A stretch of 54,627 bases of DNA from a virus, in IMG/VR virus record IMGVR_UViG_3300032677_000040, positions 1 to 54,627 of that record; one strand, given 5' to 3'. Positions 25,623 to 32,741 of the stretch are shown piece after piece (position 1 is the first letter of the stretch; each line of letters opens with the position of its first letter). Made by a program: the position numbers and the translations under genes. Under the pieces are notes generated by a model. The model did no database searches and was not told where the DNA came from. It saw nothing but the letters and a program-made list of their open reading frames with translations.

Positions 25623-25831
25623 TTCACTGCATTCGCGAAGTAGTTCCGCATCAATTCGAGCGCTTCTTTCTTTCCCTCGCCTGAGCCGTCTGGCATCCAA
25701 TGGACGCCGTGATGCCGATAGTTTCCGCAGTCGCACACAACGTGACGCAGAACGTCACTCATAAACCTATTCTCTAATTGTTCGGGCGTGGGCATCGTTG
25801 TCTCCTGTGTCTTGGACGGCTTATCGGTCAT
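25520..25831 (-). CDS. Small protein with Cys-x-Cys motif
   Basis: 103 residues from ATG 25831, chosen for GGGAG nine bases upstream and the ATGA overlap with the preceding gene's stop; the frame is open to 25987. Contains Val-Val-Cys-Asp-Cys-Gly-Asn-Tyr-Arg-His-His near residue 35 and a helix Glu-Ala-Leu-Glu-Leu-Met-Arg-Asn-Tyr-Phe. After about residue 75 the composition turns Arg/Ser/Pro-rich, which hints that coding continues in the other frame. Function unknown. Confidence 0.5.
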   Translation of the reverse strand: MTDKPSKTQETTMPTPEQLENRFMSDVLRHVVCDCGNYRHHGVHWMPDGSGEGKKEALELMRNYFANAVKCSEIWSQLHTTLRRLNRRSERRKPNSPQPVPTY

Positions 25832-26478
25832 AGCTTTTCTCCCGTCAATCCGTGGTCGATTCGCCAGACGATTAGGCAAGCGCCCGCTAGATCGTATGGA
25901 TTTGTCAGCGAAGAAACCGCAGTGAGTAGTCCGATATGCTTGGCCAATTTTATGGTCGTCTGCCAGTCGGACGAATACGGTGGGCACATATACGCCTTAC
26001 CGATCTTTCCTATTCGCGGCAACTCAAAATCCTTTGGAAATTTCCCGTCGGGAGTGAGAATGTCACACTCGTTCTGACCGTGAGCATCAGGTCCGACATG
26101 CGTGAGTTTCCAACCGTAGATCGTCTCCGCAATTTCCGCGTCTAGTTCCCGCTCCTTCGGTGTCTCTACTGGGGTAGTGGACTCGCTGGGACGGCTAACA
26201 TTGCACTTCGCGCAATAGCGTCCGAGATAACCGTAACTCGCCTTCGTGCCGCAAACATGACAAACGTCCTTAACCTTTTGGGGCGTCCGGACTGTGGCGC
26301 TTATCACTGCCTGATCACACGGAGGCTTACCGCAATGTTTCCCGGTGTCCACTCCGCATTCGTCGCACGGGCAATCACAATCTCCTACATAGTTAGCACT
26401 CATCAGAATGTCCTGCGCCCTCGTTCTGTATTGAAATCTTTCTCGTCCTTCATGGTCGTAGGCCAGATCGTGGATCAA
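25828..26478 (-). CDS. Cys-rich protein with two zinc-ribbon-like clusters
   Basis: 216 residues if TTG 26478 is used, which overlaps the upstream stop as TTGA; GTG 26598 or ATG 26583 would add up to 40 residues that run over the upstream gene. Cys clusters: Cys-Asp-Cys-Pro-Cys-Asp-Glu-Cys..Cys near residue 35-50 and Cys-His-Val-Cys..Tyr-Cys-Ala-Lys-Cys near 75-95. The C-terminal half is different and looks globular (Ile-Tyr-Gly-Trp-Lys-Leu-Thr, Cys-Asp-Ile-Leu-Thr-Pro-Asp-Gly). Probably a zinc-binding early protein; role unknown. Confidence 0.5.
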   Translation of the reverse strand: MIHDLAYDHEGRERFQYRTRAQDILMSANYVGDCDCPCDECGVDTGKHCGKPPCDQAVISATVRTPQKVKDVCHVCGTKASYGYLGRYCAKCNVSRPSESTTPVETPKERELDAEIAETIYGWKLTHVGPDAHGQNECDILTPDGKFPKDFELPRIGKIGKAYMCPPYSSDWQTTIKLAKHIGLLTAVSSLTNPYDLAGACLIVWRIDHGLTGEKL

Positions 26479-26696
26479 GCCGAATGCGTCTCGGGGAATA
26501 TCGCTACGAGAAATCTTGTCCTCGTCGTCTCGGGCGTCTGGGCTGTGGCGCTTCCCTTGTGCCCAATCGTGTAAATTTCGCATCCGCAGTCGTAGCACGG
26601 ATATGGCGGCTCAATTTCGTGGCGATCTCGCGGACAGCCGCATACGCATCGTGGGCACTTCTCTTCCCGGCTCGCTTCCTGCTTAACTGGATTCAT
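26475..26696 (-). CDS. Small Cys-rich zinc-binding protein
   Basis: 73 residues. The start overlaps the upstream stop as ATGA. Cys-Pro-Arg-Cys-Val-Cys-Gly-Cys then Cys-Tyr-Asp-Cys-Gly-Cys (residues 14-38) forms a dense zinc-ligand pattern. The last third has unremarkable Thr/Arg composition. The N-terminal Lys-Gln-Glu-Ala-Ser is shared with the next upstream gene, suggesting a copied start region. Confidence 0.5.
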   Translation of the reverse strand: MNPVKQEASREEKCPRCVCGCPRDRHEIEPPYPCYDCGCEIYTIGHKGSATAQTPETTRTRFLVAIFPETHSA

Positions 26697-26929
26697 CGCT
26701 TGATCTCCTCGTCACACTCGCACGATTCCACGATCTTGTGGCCGCACAATTTCTCCCCGACAAATGGAAACAAACTACATTCCAGACGCTTTAATTGGCT
26801 TTCTGAGGGGTGGTAGCCAGATTGGAACCGCTCAAGTACTGCGCTTGCGTCCCGAACTAGGTTCGCAGTTAAGTCATCGACGGCTTCACGATTCATTGGC
26901 GTGCTCGCTTCCTGCTTGGATTCGCTCAT
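26693..26929 (-). CDS. Small hypothetical early protein
   Basis: 78 residues from ATG 26929, with GGAGG six bases upstream; the open frame extends to 26992 without a better start. Starts Met-Ser-Glu-Ser-Lys-Gln-Glu-Ala-Ser. Helical and acidic, with two Cys at the end (Leu-Cys-Gly-His..Glu-Ser-Cys-Glu-Cys-Asp). Both ends overlap neighbours by 4 bp, typical of a tightly coupled operon. Confidence 0.55.
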   Translation of the reverse strand: MSESKQEASTPMNREAVDDLTANLVRDASAVLERFQSGYHPSESQLKRLECSLFPFVGEKLCGHKIVESCECDEEIKR

Positions 26930-27219
26930 CGCTTGCCTCCGACCTTTCTGACCAAGAATGGTTGAGACGGTGAATCGCCGTCTATCCAACAAACGCTGCG
27001 CCAGTCATCCGTTTCGTGAAAGTGGACCGCCCGATGAATGCCTGTGCTGCCCAACTCAATCAACTCAAATTCCGTAAATGGTGGCGGGAAGTGGAAGTAT
27101 CTCGGCTCTTGCCAGCCCATACGCTTCAGGGCTTCCCACGCGGAGAATATCTTCAGCACTTCCTTAAACTCCGCCGACGTTACTACTGGCTTCGGGGCCT
27201 GCTTGGATTCAGCGCTCAT
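26926..27219 (-). CDS. Small hypothetical early protein
   Basis: 97 residues from ATG 27219 (AGGGAG directly upstream, ATGA overlap with the previous gene). N-terminal Met-Ser-Ala-Glu-Ser-Lys-Gln repeats the start of the gene downstream. The body has His-Phe-Pro-Pro-Pro-Phe-Thr-Glu-Phe-Glu-Leu-Ile and Val-Cys-Trp-Ile-Asp-Gly-Asp. It looks like a compact alpha/beta protein; not recognised. Confidence 0.5.
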   Translation of the reverse strand: MSAESKQAPKPVVTSAEFKEVLKIFSAWEALKRMGWQEPRYFHFPPPFTEFELIELGSTGIHRAVHFHETDDWRSVCWIDGDSPSQPFLVRKVGGKR

Positions 27220-27416
27220 CTCCCTGACCCTCCCCTTGGACGTCCGTATTTGTTGCGCGGAATCATGATGTAATCCCGCATCCAGTGCTCCCTGCGTCCC
27301 AGTTCTCCACTTCGCAGTCCAAGCGTGTATTCTGCGGCCATGAGCCAATTCGCCCCTCGTTTATCGTAGAAGGCAATTAGTTCGCGAACCTCCTGTATCC
27401 GCTCCTCGTCGCTCAT
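27216..27416 (-). CDS. Small hypothetical early protein
   Basis: 66 residues, ATG 27416 preceded by AAGGAGGG at good spacing. Helical, with Glu-Arg-Ile-Gln-Glu-Val-Arg-Glu-Leu-Ile-Ala-Phe-Tyr, and a basic Arg/Gly tail. It begins a run of five coupled genes (27416 down to 25520). Function unknown. Confidence 0.55.
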   Translation of the reverse strand: MSDEERIQEVRELIAFYDKRGANWLMAAEYTLGLRSGELGRREHWMRDYIMIPRNKYGRPRGGSGR

Positions 27417-27481
27417 GCTCTCACCCTCCTTGCGGTAACTGCTGTGTAGATTAAAAGGATTGCTCCCCCTTCAGTAAGCGC

Positions 27482-27934
27482 TCAGAACTTGCCTTCTGCG
27501 ACTTGGAACACTCGCAGCCCTCTAGCGCGGTACATGTCCACGACTTGCTGGCGATCCTCGAAGATGCCTGCAATTTGAAAGTGTTTCGGTACTCCCCACT
27601 CTACGATCAGTTGGTCGAGAAGTTCTGATTTAACGACCCAGTCCTCGCGGTGATCGCCTGCCTTTCGCATGAAAATCTTCCGCCCCGGCGCTGGGAATTT
27701 ATGCTTTCCTATCCACGCCATCGTCTGTTCCCTGCATTCGTCGCTACGTCCGCTAACGAGGACCGTTTCGTTCTTATCAGCAATGATCCGCGCCAACGAG
27801 AACATGTCGTGAATCGGTTCGTCATCTCCGCAGGCCGCGAAAAACGCAGGCCAATCCGAAGGCTTCTGTTGAATGAAATGTAGACGGTGCTCCAAGTTGG
27901 CGATCGTCCCGTCAATGTCGAATATGTAGATCAT
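27482..27934 (-). CDS. HAD-superfamily phosphatase, polynucleotide 3'-phosphatase-like
   Basis: 150 residues, GGGAG upstream of ATG 27934. Motif I Phe-Asp-Ile-Asp-Gly-Thr has the nucleophile Asp6 and acid Asp8. Motif II Ser-Gly-Arg is at 61-63, Lys102 is the likely motif III, and motif IV is Glu126-Asp127. Length and motif spacing match the stand-alone phosphatase domain of T4 PseT-type polynucleotide kinases, which remove 3'-phosphates from DNA or RNA ends; no kinase P-loop is present. In a phage it would repair nicked nucleic acid or salvage nucleotides. All catalytic residues appear intact. Confidence 0.7.
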   Translation of the reverse strand: MIYIFDIDGTIANLEHRLHFIQQKPSDWPAFFAACGDDEPIHDMFSLARIIADKNETVLVSGRSDECREQTMAWIGKHKFPAPGRKIFMRKAGDHREDWVVKSELLDQLIVEWGVPKHFQIAGIFEDRQQVVDMYRARGLRVFQVAEGKF

Positions 27935-27997
27935 CTAAGCTCCCTTCAGTACCCCGTAGAACGAAATGCTCGATAACTTCTTACGCGATATAAAGTC

Positions 27998-28714
27998 TCA
28001 CTTGTAGAAGTTGGGCACTATCTCTGCGATGATTTCTCGCTTTAGGCTTGCGAATTTGCTTTCGTCCACGTTCACTACTGGCGGGTAAAGAGCTACCACC
28101 CAGAGACGTTCACCTTTCCATTTCTCCGGAGTTAGGGTTGCGTGCAAGGCTGATTTGGTGCACGGAACAAGCGTGCACTCCAATTCCTCGACCGTCCCAA
28201 CTTTTCGACTCTCACCGCCCCCGCCATTGCTCGGCTTGCCGTTCTTGTCTGAGCGCCAGAAGGCAAGAACTCCACCATCTGCTTTGATTTTGGGTGCACG
28301 ATCGCCAGCCGCGCTGTCTGCGACGGCTTGGAGATACTCCATCGAAATAGACCCGGACCCGTACCCGGACCCGTCCCCGTACCCGGACCCGTACCCGTCC
28401 CCGGACCCGTCCCCGTACCCGTACCCGGACCCGTCCCCGGACCCGTCCCCGTACCCGGACCCGGACCCGTACCCGTACCCGTACCCGTCCCCGGACCCGT
28501 ACCCGGACCCGTACCCGGACCCGTACCCGTACCCGGACCCGGACCCGTACCCGGACCCGTACCCGGACCCGTCCCCGTACCCGTACCCGGACCCGTCCCC
28601 GGACCCGTCCCCGTACCCGGACCCGGACCCGTACCCGTCCCCGTACCCGGACCCGTCCCCGTCCCCGGACCCGTACAATTTTATATTTTTAACAGAACCG
28701 TAAATTACCGCCAC
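27998..28714 (-). CDS. DUF7666-like protein with 54-unit [Ser/Tyr/Asp]-Gly repeat domain
   Basis: 238 residues from GTG 28714, chosen for GGAAGGTGG just upstream and the 10-bp overlap with the previous gene; the open frame extends to 28813. Residues 14-121 are 54 dipeptides of Gly alternating with Ser, Tyr or Asp. The C-terminal domain (about 125-238) ends with Ser-Ala-Leu-His-Ala-Thr-Leu-Thr-Pro..Lys-Trp, then Trp-Val-Val-Ala-Leu-Tyr and Leu-Lys-Arg-Glu-Ile-Ile-Ala-Glu-Ile, which fits DUF7666, a domain seen in phages and plasmids with no known function. The repeat should be flexible and phase- or adhesion-prone. It lies among recombination genes. Confidence 0.65.
   Translation of the reverse strand: MAVIYGSVKNIKLYGSGDGDGSGYGDGYGSGSGYGDGSGDGSGYGYGDGSGYGSGYGSGSGYGYGSGYGSGYGSGDGYGYGYGSGSGYGDGSGDGSGYGYGDGSGDGYGSGYGDGSGYGSGSISMEYLQAVADSAAGDRAPKIKADGGVLAFWRSDKNGKPSNGGGGESRKVGTVEELECTLVPCTKSALHATLTPEKWKGERLWVVALYPPVVNVDESKFASLKREIIAEIVPNFYK
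28352..28675 (-). repeat. Hexanucleotide tandem repeat inside coding sequence, 54 units
   Basis: Minus-strand units alternate GGG with TCC, TAC or GAC, so every second codon is invariant Gly and every other codon is one of three that differ by single transversions. An 11-unit block (units 9-19) is exactly repeated at units 36-46, 162 bp away, pointing to segmental duplication. No frame disruption is seen. Confidence 0.95.
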
Positions 28715-28992
28715 GGTCCACCTTCCCAATTCTCGGCGGCCTCTGGTGTGACTTCGATCACCGCTGTGATTTTGTTGAGTGTGACGCTCGGAACCGCAGG
28801 ACCAATCTTGCAATCCTTCGACGGACCCGTAGCGGCCAGCCCCATGAATCCTCTCACATCTTGGGACCAGTAGACGCAGTTTCTTGCCCTTTTGATCGTT
28901 ATGGAGCCATCAGCGGGAGGCTCATCCATGTACCCGAAAAACACGCCGCGAAATTCAGTGGTGACCACGACTGCACGTTCTTTAGCTTTCAT
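28705..28992 (-). CDS. DUF6948-like small phage protein
   Basis: 95 residues starting Met-Lys-Ala-Lys-Glu-Arg. Landmarks Thr-Glu-Phe-Arg-Gly-Val-Phe-Phe-Gly-Tyr, Ala-Arg-Asn-Cys-Val-Tyr-Trp-Ser and Gly-Leu-Ala-Ala-Thr-Gly-Pro match a widespread small phage family (DUF6948) that often lies beside recombination genes. Function unknown. It overlaps the repeat gene by 10 bp and follows recT, so it is likely co-expressed early. Confidence 0.65.
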   Translation of the reverse strand: MKAKERAVVVTTEFRGVFFGYMDEPPADGSITIKRARNCVYWSQDVRGFMGLAATGPSKDCKIGPAVPSVTLNKITAVIEVTPEAAENWEGGPWR

Positions 28993-29029
28993 AAACTCTC
29001 CAGAATCTTTAATGCCTCTTCCGTGGTTT

Positions 29030-30175
29030 CTAGAAGTCCTCCGCCCATGTGCAAACGTGATCGTACTGAGCCTTGTTTAGTTGATTGATATGATCAAGGC
29101 CATAGCTTTCTTTGATGTACTGCCGGATATCAGACTCCGGCTTGTTGGCAGTTTTGGCGATGGCAAACAGGCGTGAGACCTGCTTGGCGGTGATCCCCCC
29201 TTGCCTTGGCTCCGCGGTGGCTTCTGGTGCGTTCGGGGTACTGTGGGGTGCTTCGGCCTCTGGCTCGCTGTCCTGGTTCGCCTGTGCCTCAGGGGGAGCC
29301 TGTTTATTGTGCTTGCAGAGTTTGTGGTGTGAGCCAATCTGGCGGCAATCGGCACAAAGTTCCGGGAGAGATTCCTTGGTCGTCTCGGTCTGCTCTTCGG
29401 GTACGGTCACGTCGCTCACCACCGTTCCCTCGATGATCCCCTGAACGTCTTTGATTTCCAACTTCTGTTCGCCCATCTCGGCCTCAGCGTCCAACCGGAA
29501 GGCGGTTGCCAGTTCTACCGATCGTGGTACATACTTTAGAGCCTGCAGTAGGGCTACTTTTCGGGCGTACATCTCAGGATGCTTGTAAGAGTAATGGGCG
29601 TCTCCGACTTTGTTGTTTTTGTTCCGATGCTCCCAAACTTTCTTGACCGGCCAAACCTCGATGATTGGATAATCCGATCCCTTCGTGCGCGCAATGGCGT
29701 AGACGTGGGTAAGCGTCGTTTCCTCGCCGCACGGCCGGTGCGTCACAAACGGCTTATCCCCTAGCGCCCACTCGAACTCATCTCCCGCATAGACGGCTCC
29801 CGTCCATGCCGTTGCTTTGCCGGCGCGGTTTACAAGATCGAGTATCCCAAGCCAACCTGGTACCAGACTGCAAACCATTTGCTTTGTTTTGTGGTCTTTG
29901 TATGGAACCAAGAAAGCCTGCCCCAGTACTCCCGGCTCCAACCCAAGCTGGGAGGCGAGCATAACCGATGCCATGACCGATTGTGCATCGCACTCCGCCA
30001 GTTTGGGATTAGTCCGCAAGCAGGTAATCGCTATGCGGACCATGCGCTCCGGTGTCAAGTGACGGGGAAGTGCCAGGGCGATCTGCGCTTTCATTGAATC
30101 CAGCTTCTCAAAGATCGTTATCGGCTTCTTTTGCAGCCCGGCCTGTTGCTTCAATGCTTCAGTAGCGCTTGCCAT
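29030..30175 (-). CDS. recT: RecT-family single-strand annealing protein
   Basis: 381 residues. The first 230 residues show the RecT pattern: Pro-Arg-His-Leu-Thr-Pro-Glu-Arg near 37-44, Ala-Ser-Gln-Leu-Gly-Leu-Glu-Pro near 73-80, Phe-Leu-Val-Pro-Tyr-Lys, and Tyr-Ser-Tyr-Lys-His-Pro-Glu-Met-Tyr-Ala-Arg-Lys. These proteins bind single-stranded DNA and anneal complementary strands during phage recombination. A C-terminal extension has Cys-Ala-Asp-Cys..His-His..Cys-Lys-His (about 268-285), possibly a zinc site, then a Glu/Pro/Ala linker and a terminal helical domain. The partner exonuclease lies upstream, 8 bp away, giving a lambda Exo/Bet-like pair. Confidence 0.9.
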   Translation of the reverse strand: MASATEALKQQAGLQKKPITIFEKLDSMKAQIALALPRHLTPERMVRIAITCLRTNPKLAECDAQSVMASVMLASQLGLEPGVLGQAFLVPYKDHKTKQMVCSLVPGWLGILDLVNRAGKATAWTGAVYAGDEFEWALGDKPFVTHRPCGEETTLTHVYAIARTKGSDYPIIEVWPVKKVWEHRNKNNKVGDAHYSYKHPEMYARKVALLQALKYVPRSVELATAFRLDAEAEMGEQKLEIKDVQGIIEGTVVSDVTVPEEQTETTKESLPELCADCRQIGSHHKLCKHNKQAPPEAQANQDSEPEAEAPHSTPNAPEATAEPRQGGITAKQVSRLFAIAKTANKPESDIRQYIKESYGLDHINQLNKAQYDHVCTWAEDF

Positions 30176-30183
30176 GATTTCTC

Positions 30184-31080
30184 CTAGGTTCTAAGTGTCC
30201 AGAAGTCAGTTTCTTTAACCGTGTATCCCGAACGGTGCTCGTAGCTCAGGCTCGCCGTGCGCTTGCCGGTTACGTCTTGAATCGTGAATTTTTTCGGCGT
30301 GTCGGTGACCCCTGCAGCCTCGGCCAACACCAGCAATCGGCGCTTGATTTCCAGTTCGTATTCTTTCTTCAATTCCTCGACTTCTTTCGCTGACTCCTTG
30401 ACCATCCGTAACTTGCGAAGTGTTTCCATGACTTCCGGATCGTTCTGCACTGGGAACCCTCCGTATCTGAAAAGAATCTTGTGTGTGTCGCCTGCGGTCT
30501 GCGGCGGCGGCGCTACTCTCTTCTCGACGTGGTTGAGCCAGAAGTCCACAGCTCGCTTCCGCATCTCTGCTATCAGTTCGTCGTCCCGTTTCACCTCGTA
30601 CACGCGGAGATCGTCAGCCCCGATCAGGACAGCCACAAGACAGGATGGACGTCCAGTTACCATCATTCCCCAGTGGAACTGTAGGCAGTAGGAAAGCGGA
30701 ATCTCGTCCGTGCCTTCCTCTCCCCACTCCGACACGGCGAACGGAGAAACCGTCTTTACGTCGCCATTGCAGAGTCCGGCGTCCGATTGGTACTCGAAGT
30801 CAATCTCGGCTGTCATCCACGGATATTCCGAGTCCGTATAGCGTTGGTTGCGTTTGAAGATGAAGATTCCGCGTTCTTCCTCCAGCATCTCCATTACCCA
30901 AGGCTCCAGACGCTTGCCGCGGCGGTACAGTTTATCCCGCTTCGGCTCTACTTCCGGCTGAACAAACTCTAATGCCGTCTTTTCCTCCCAGAGGTCATAC
31001 GCTGATTTCCACTGATTGACCCCGAAGATGGAGCCTATATCGCTGCCGCCGAGTAGATGCCTTCGATCTTCGCTTGCCAT
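30184..31080 (-). CDS. YqaJ-type viral exonuclease (lambda Exo-like)
   Basis: 298 residues. Leu-Gly-Gly-Ser-Asp-Ile-Gly-Ser-Ile-Phe-Gly (about 9-19), an Arg-Arg-Gly-Lys..Glu-Pro block near 53-59, Ala-Glu-Ile-Asp-Phe-Glu near 90-95 and Leu-Cys-Asn-Gly-Asp-Val-Lys-Thr-Val near 102-110 are the PD-(D/E)XK nuclease landmarks of the YqaJ family, with Glu-Ile-Asp and Asp-x-Lys as metal and catalytic residues. Resects double-strand ends 5' to 3' so RecT can anneal the strand left. A structured leader precedes it (31096-31155). A YqaJ/RecT pair is common in temperate phages. Confidence 0.88.
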   Translation of the reverse strand: MASEDRRHLLGGSDIGSIFGVNQWKSAYDLWEEKTALEFVQPEVEPKRDKLYRRGKRLEPWVMEMLEEERGIFIFKRNQRYTDSEYPWMTAEIDFEYQSDAGLCNGDVKTVSPFAVSEWGEEGTDEIPLSYCLQFHWGMMVTGRPSCLVAVLIGADDLRVYEVKRDDELIAEMRKRAVDFWLNHVEKRVAPPPQTAGDTHKILFRYGGFPVQNDPEVMETLRKLRMVKESAKEVEELKKEYELEIKRRLLVLAEAAGVTDTPKKFTIQDVTGKRTASLSYEHRSGYTVKETDFWTLRT

Positions 31081-31095
31081 TCAATCTCCCTAAAA

Positions 31096-31155
31096 CCGTG
31101 CCGACGGGCGGGTGCGCTCAGTACACCCACTTAGATCCCTGTTTTATCGGCACGG
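31096..31155 (-). promoter_or_regulatory. Nested stem-loop in the leader of the exonuclease gene
   Basis: On the minus strand a perfect 9-bp stem (CCGTGCCGA at 31155-31147 with TCGGCACGG at 31104-31096) encloses a second 5-bp stem (GGGTG/CACCC). The outer right arm is followed by TTTTAGGGAG, just ahead of the exonuclease start. The left arm lies in the last codons of the upstream gene. It could act as an attenuator or translational control element, or merely a processing site. Confidence 0.4.
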
Positions 31156-31347
31156 AACCGTCTCCTGCTCTCTGATTCCCATAGAAACGTTGATTTGGTG
31201 GATCTGACCCTCCATGAAGGCTGCCTGCCAGGTATTCCATTCGGCGGTAGCCGTTGGCCCGTCCAGTCTCATCCCCGGATAGACTCTTTCAAAGTATTCC
31301 TCAAACCGCTTACGCATCTGTTTCACCCTCGCCCTGCAAATTTGCAC
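31144..31347 (-). CDS. Small helical early protein
   Basis: 67 residues; the annotated GTG start at 31347 overlaps a copy of the TGCAAATTTGCA palindrome, and ATG 31317 is an alternative. Arg-Lys-Arg-Phe-Glu-Glu-Tyr-Phe-Glu-Arg-Val-Tyr-Pro-Gly, then Trp-Asn-Thr-Trp-Gln-Ala-Ala-Phe-Met-Glu-Gly, is a pattern of small phage proteins found near recombination genes. Function unknown. Confidence 0.5.
   Translation of the reverse strand: MQICRARVKQMRKRFEEYFERVYPGMRLDGPTATAEWNTWQAAFMEGQIHQINVSMGIREQETVPCR
31335..31346. repeat. Dispersed palindrome TGCAAATTTGCA, copy 3
   Basis: Exact 12-bp palindrome that covers the start codon region of the small minus-strand gene, so a bound protein could block its translation start region or transcription through it. 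Confidence 0.85.
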
Positions 31348-31377
31348 CGCTACAAAGTCGCTCTTGGGTTACTGTGG

Positions 31378-32649
31378 CTAGGTTTCCTGTACGAGAGCCT
31401 TGGCATACTCGTCCGGCGTCATTCCGAACGTCCACGCCACCGCCTGTCGGGACGTCTTCATATCCGGGGGAACCCTAAGCCAATAATTCTTGAATTCTCC
31501 GTCTGGTTCGGGAGTGGAGTTAACCAATTTAATCATGCAAATCGGTTCGTCATCTGCAATCTCCGTCTGGTACAATTCCCCAAACTCATCTTCCGCCAGT
31601 TTTTTGGCGCCCGAATCCATCAGGAATCGCGACAAGCCATAACGTTCGACCATCACGCGTCGAACCTCTGCGTTCCGCTCCTCTTGAATTTCTTTAACCG
31701 TCAATTCGGAAGGGTGCTCGATGACGCGATATGAAACCCGTACGCCGTGCCAAGCATAGATAGCCCAACCGTCTGGATAAGCTACCGCAGGTCCGTCCTC
31801 ACAGTGAAGCCTGTTGCGGTCGTCTTGCTTGCAAACGTTGTGACGCTCAGAAATCCAGCAGGTGTTTTCGTGAGGAAGAAACCAGCCGGCGTTCTTGGTG
31901 ATTAGCGTCAATCCCTCTAGTTTTTCTGTCTGTTCAGTTAGTCCGGTGACTTCGCGGAAGTAGTTATAGAAAGCGATCCATGCGGCATCGTGCTGTCCGT
32001 AACCCGAATCCCAGACCGAAGCCCAGACCGAAGCCCCGACCGAATCCCAGACCGAAGCCCCGACCGAAGCCCCGACCGAATCCCCGACCGAATCCCAGAC
32101 CGAAGCCCCGACCGAAGCCCCGACCGAATCCCTGACCGAATCCCTGACCGAAGCCCAGACCGAATCCCTGACCGAAGCCCAGACCGAATCCCTGACCGAA
32201 GCCCAGACCGAATCACTGACCGAAGCCCTGACCGAATCCCAGACCGAATCCCAGACCGAATCCCAGACCGAATCACTGACCGAAGCCCTGACCGAATCAC
32301 TGACCGAAGCCCAGACCGAATCACTGACCGAAGCCCAGACCGAATCACTGACCGAAGCCCCGACCGAATCCCAGACCGAAGCCCAGACCGAATCCCCGAC
32401 CGAAGCCCCGATTTTTTTGTTTTTGACGAGATCGACAACTATCGCTCGCGTGAAGCCCTGCGCCAGTGGCGACGAGCACCATACGATTCGCGGTTCGTTC
32501 TTGCCGGCGGCCTTGTAGGCCAACCGTATCCCGCGCTCAGCTTCGGCACGATTGGCCGGAGCCGTACTCAGGCCGATGGCGAGCCACTTATCCCGCCATT
32601 CGGCCATCTTTGCGTGCTGTTCTGGAGTGAGCTTCTCAATATTTTTCAC
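31378..32649 (-). CDS. DUF6745-like protein with 34-unit x-[Ala/Asp]-Ser-Val repeat
   Basis: 423 residues from GTG 32649 with AAAGGA six bases upstream; ATG 32688 adds 13 residues but lacks a ribosome site. Residues 1-80 include Leu-Thr-Pro-Glu-Gln..Trp-Leu-Ala-Ile-Gly-Leu-Ser-Thr, then Arg-Ala-Glu-Ala-Glu, and residues about 81-216 are the tetrapeptide repeat. The C-terminal half has Leu-His-Cys-Glu-Asp-Gly-Pro-Ala-Val, Asp-Gly-Trp-Ala-Ile-Tyr-Ala-Trp-His-Gly, Asn-Ala-Glu-Val-Arg-Arg-Val-Met and Asn-Ser-Thr-Pro-Glu-Pro-Asp-Gly. This matches DUF6745, a family of unknown function in bacteria and phages. The repeat splits the N-terminal part from the rest. Confidence 0.65.
   Translation of the reverse strand: MKNIEKLTPEQHAKMAEWRDKWLAIGLSTAPANRAEAERGIRLAYKAAGKNEPRIVWCSSPLAQGFTRAIVVDLVKNKKIGASVGDSVWASVWDSVGASVSDSVWASVSDSVWASVSDSVRASVSDSVWDSVWDSVWDSVRASVSDSVWASVRDSVWASVRDSVWASVRDSVRDSVGASVGASVWDSVGDSVGASVGASVWDSVGASVWASVWDSGYGQHDAAWIAFYNYFREVTGLTEQTEKLEGLTLITKNAGWFLPHENTCWISERHNVCKQDDRNRLHCEDGPAVAYPDGWAIYAWHGVRVSYRVIEHPSELTVKEIQEERNAEVRRVMVERYGLSRFLMDSGAKKLAEDEFGELYQTEIADDEPICMIKLVNSTPEPDGEFKNYWLRVPPDMKTSRQAVAWTFGMTPDEYAKALVQET
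32002..32409 (-). repeat. 12-bp tandem repeat inside coding sequence, 34 units
   Basis: Each minus-strand unit is a variable codon (TGG, AGG, GGG or AGT), then GCT or GAT, then invariant TCG GTC. All units keep the frame with no insertion or deletion. It is the longest repeat in the window and lies in the same operon as the 54-unit repeat. Confidence 0.95.
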
Positions 32650-32741
32650 GGACCATCCTTTGCGTGCATATTTTGTGGAACCACGCATTACGTAAAACTG
32701 GCCAGCCGCACCAACCGCAAAGCCTGATACGGCTGAACCAT

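Noticed and set aside
28352-28675. CRISPR-like or non-coding satellite array
   Set aside because: Units are only 6 bp, contiguous and kept in frame with an early gene; there are no spacers and no cas genes.
28155-28873. Plus-strand Pro-Asp/Pro-Tyr/Pro-Ser repeat ORFs
   Set aside because: They are antisense shadows of the hexanucleotide repeat; the minus frame has a ribosome site and a recognised C-terminal domain.
31990-32727. Plus-strand Asp-Arg-[Ser/Ile]-Pro repeat ORF
   Set aside because: Antisense of the 12-bp repeat; the minus frame carries the DUF6745-like domain.
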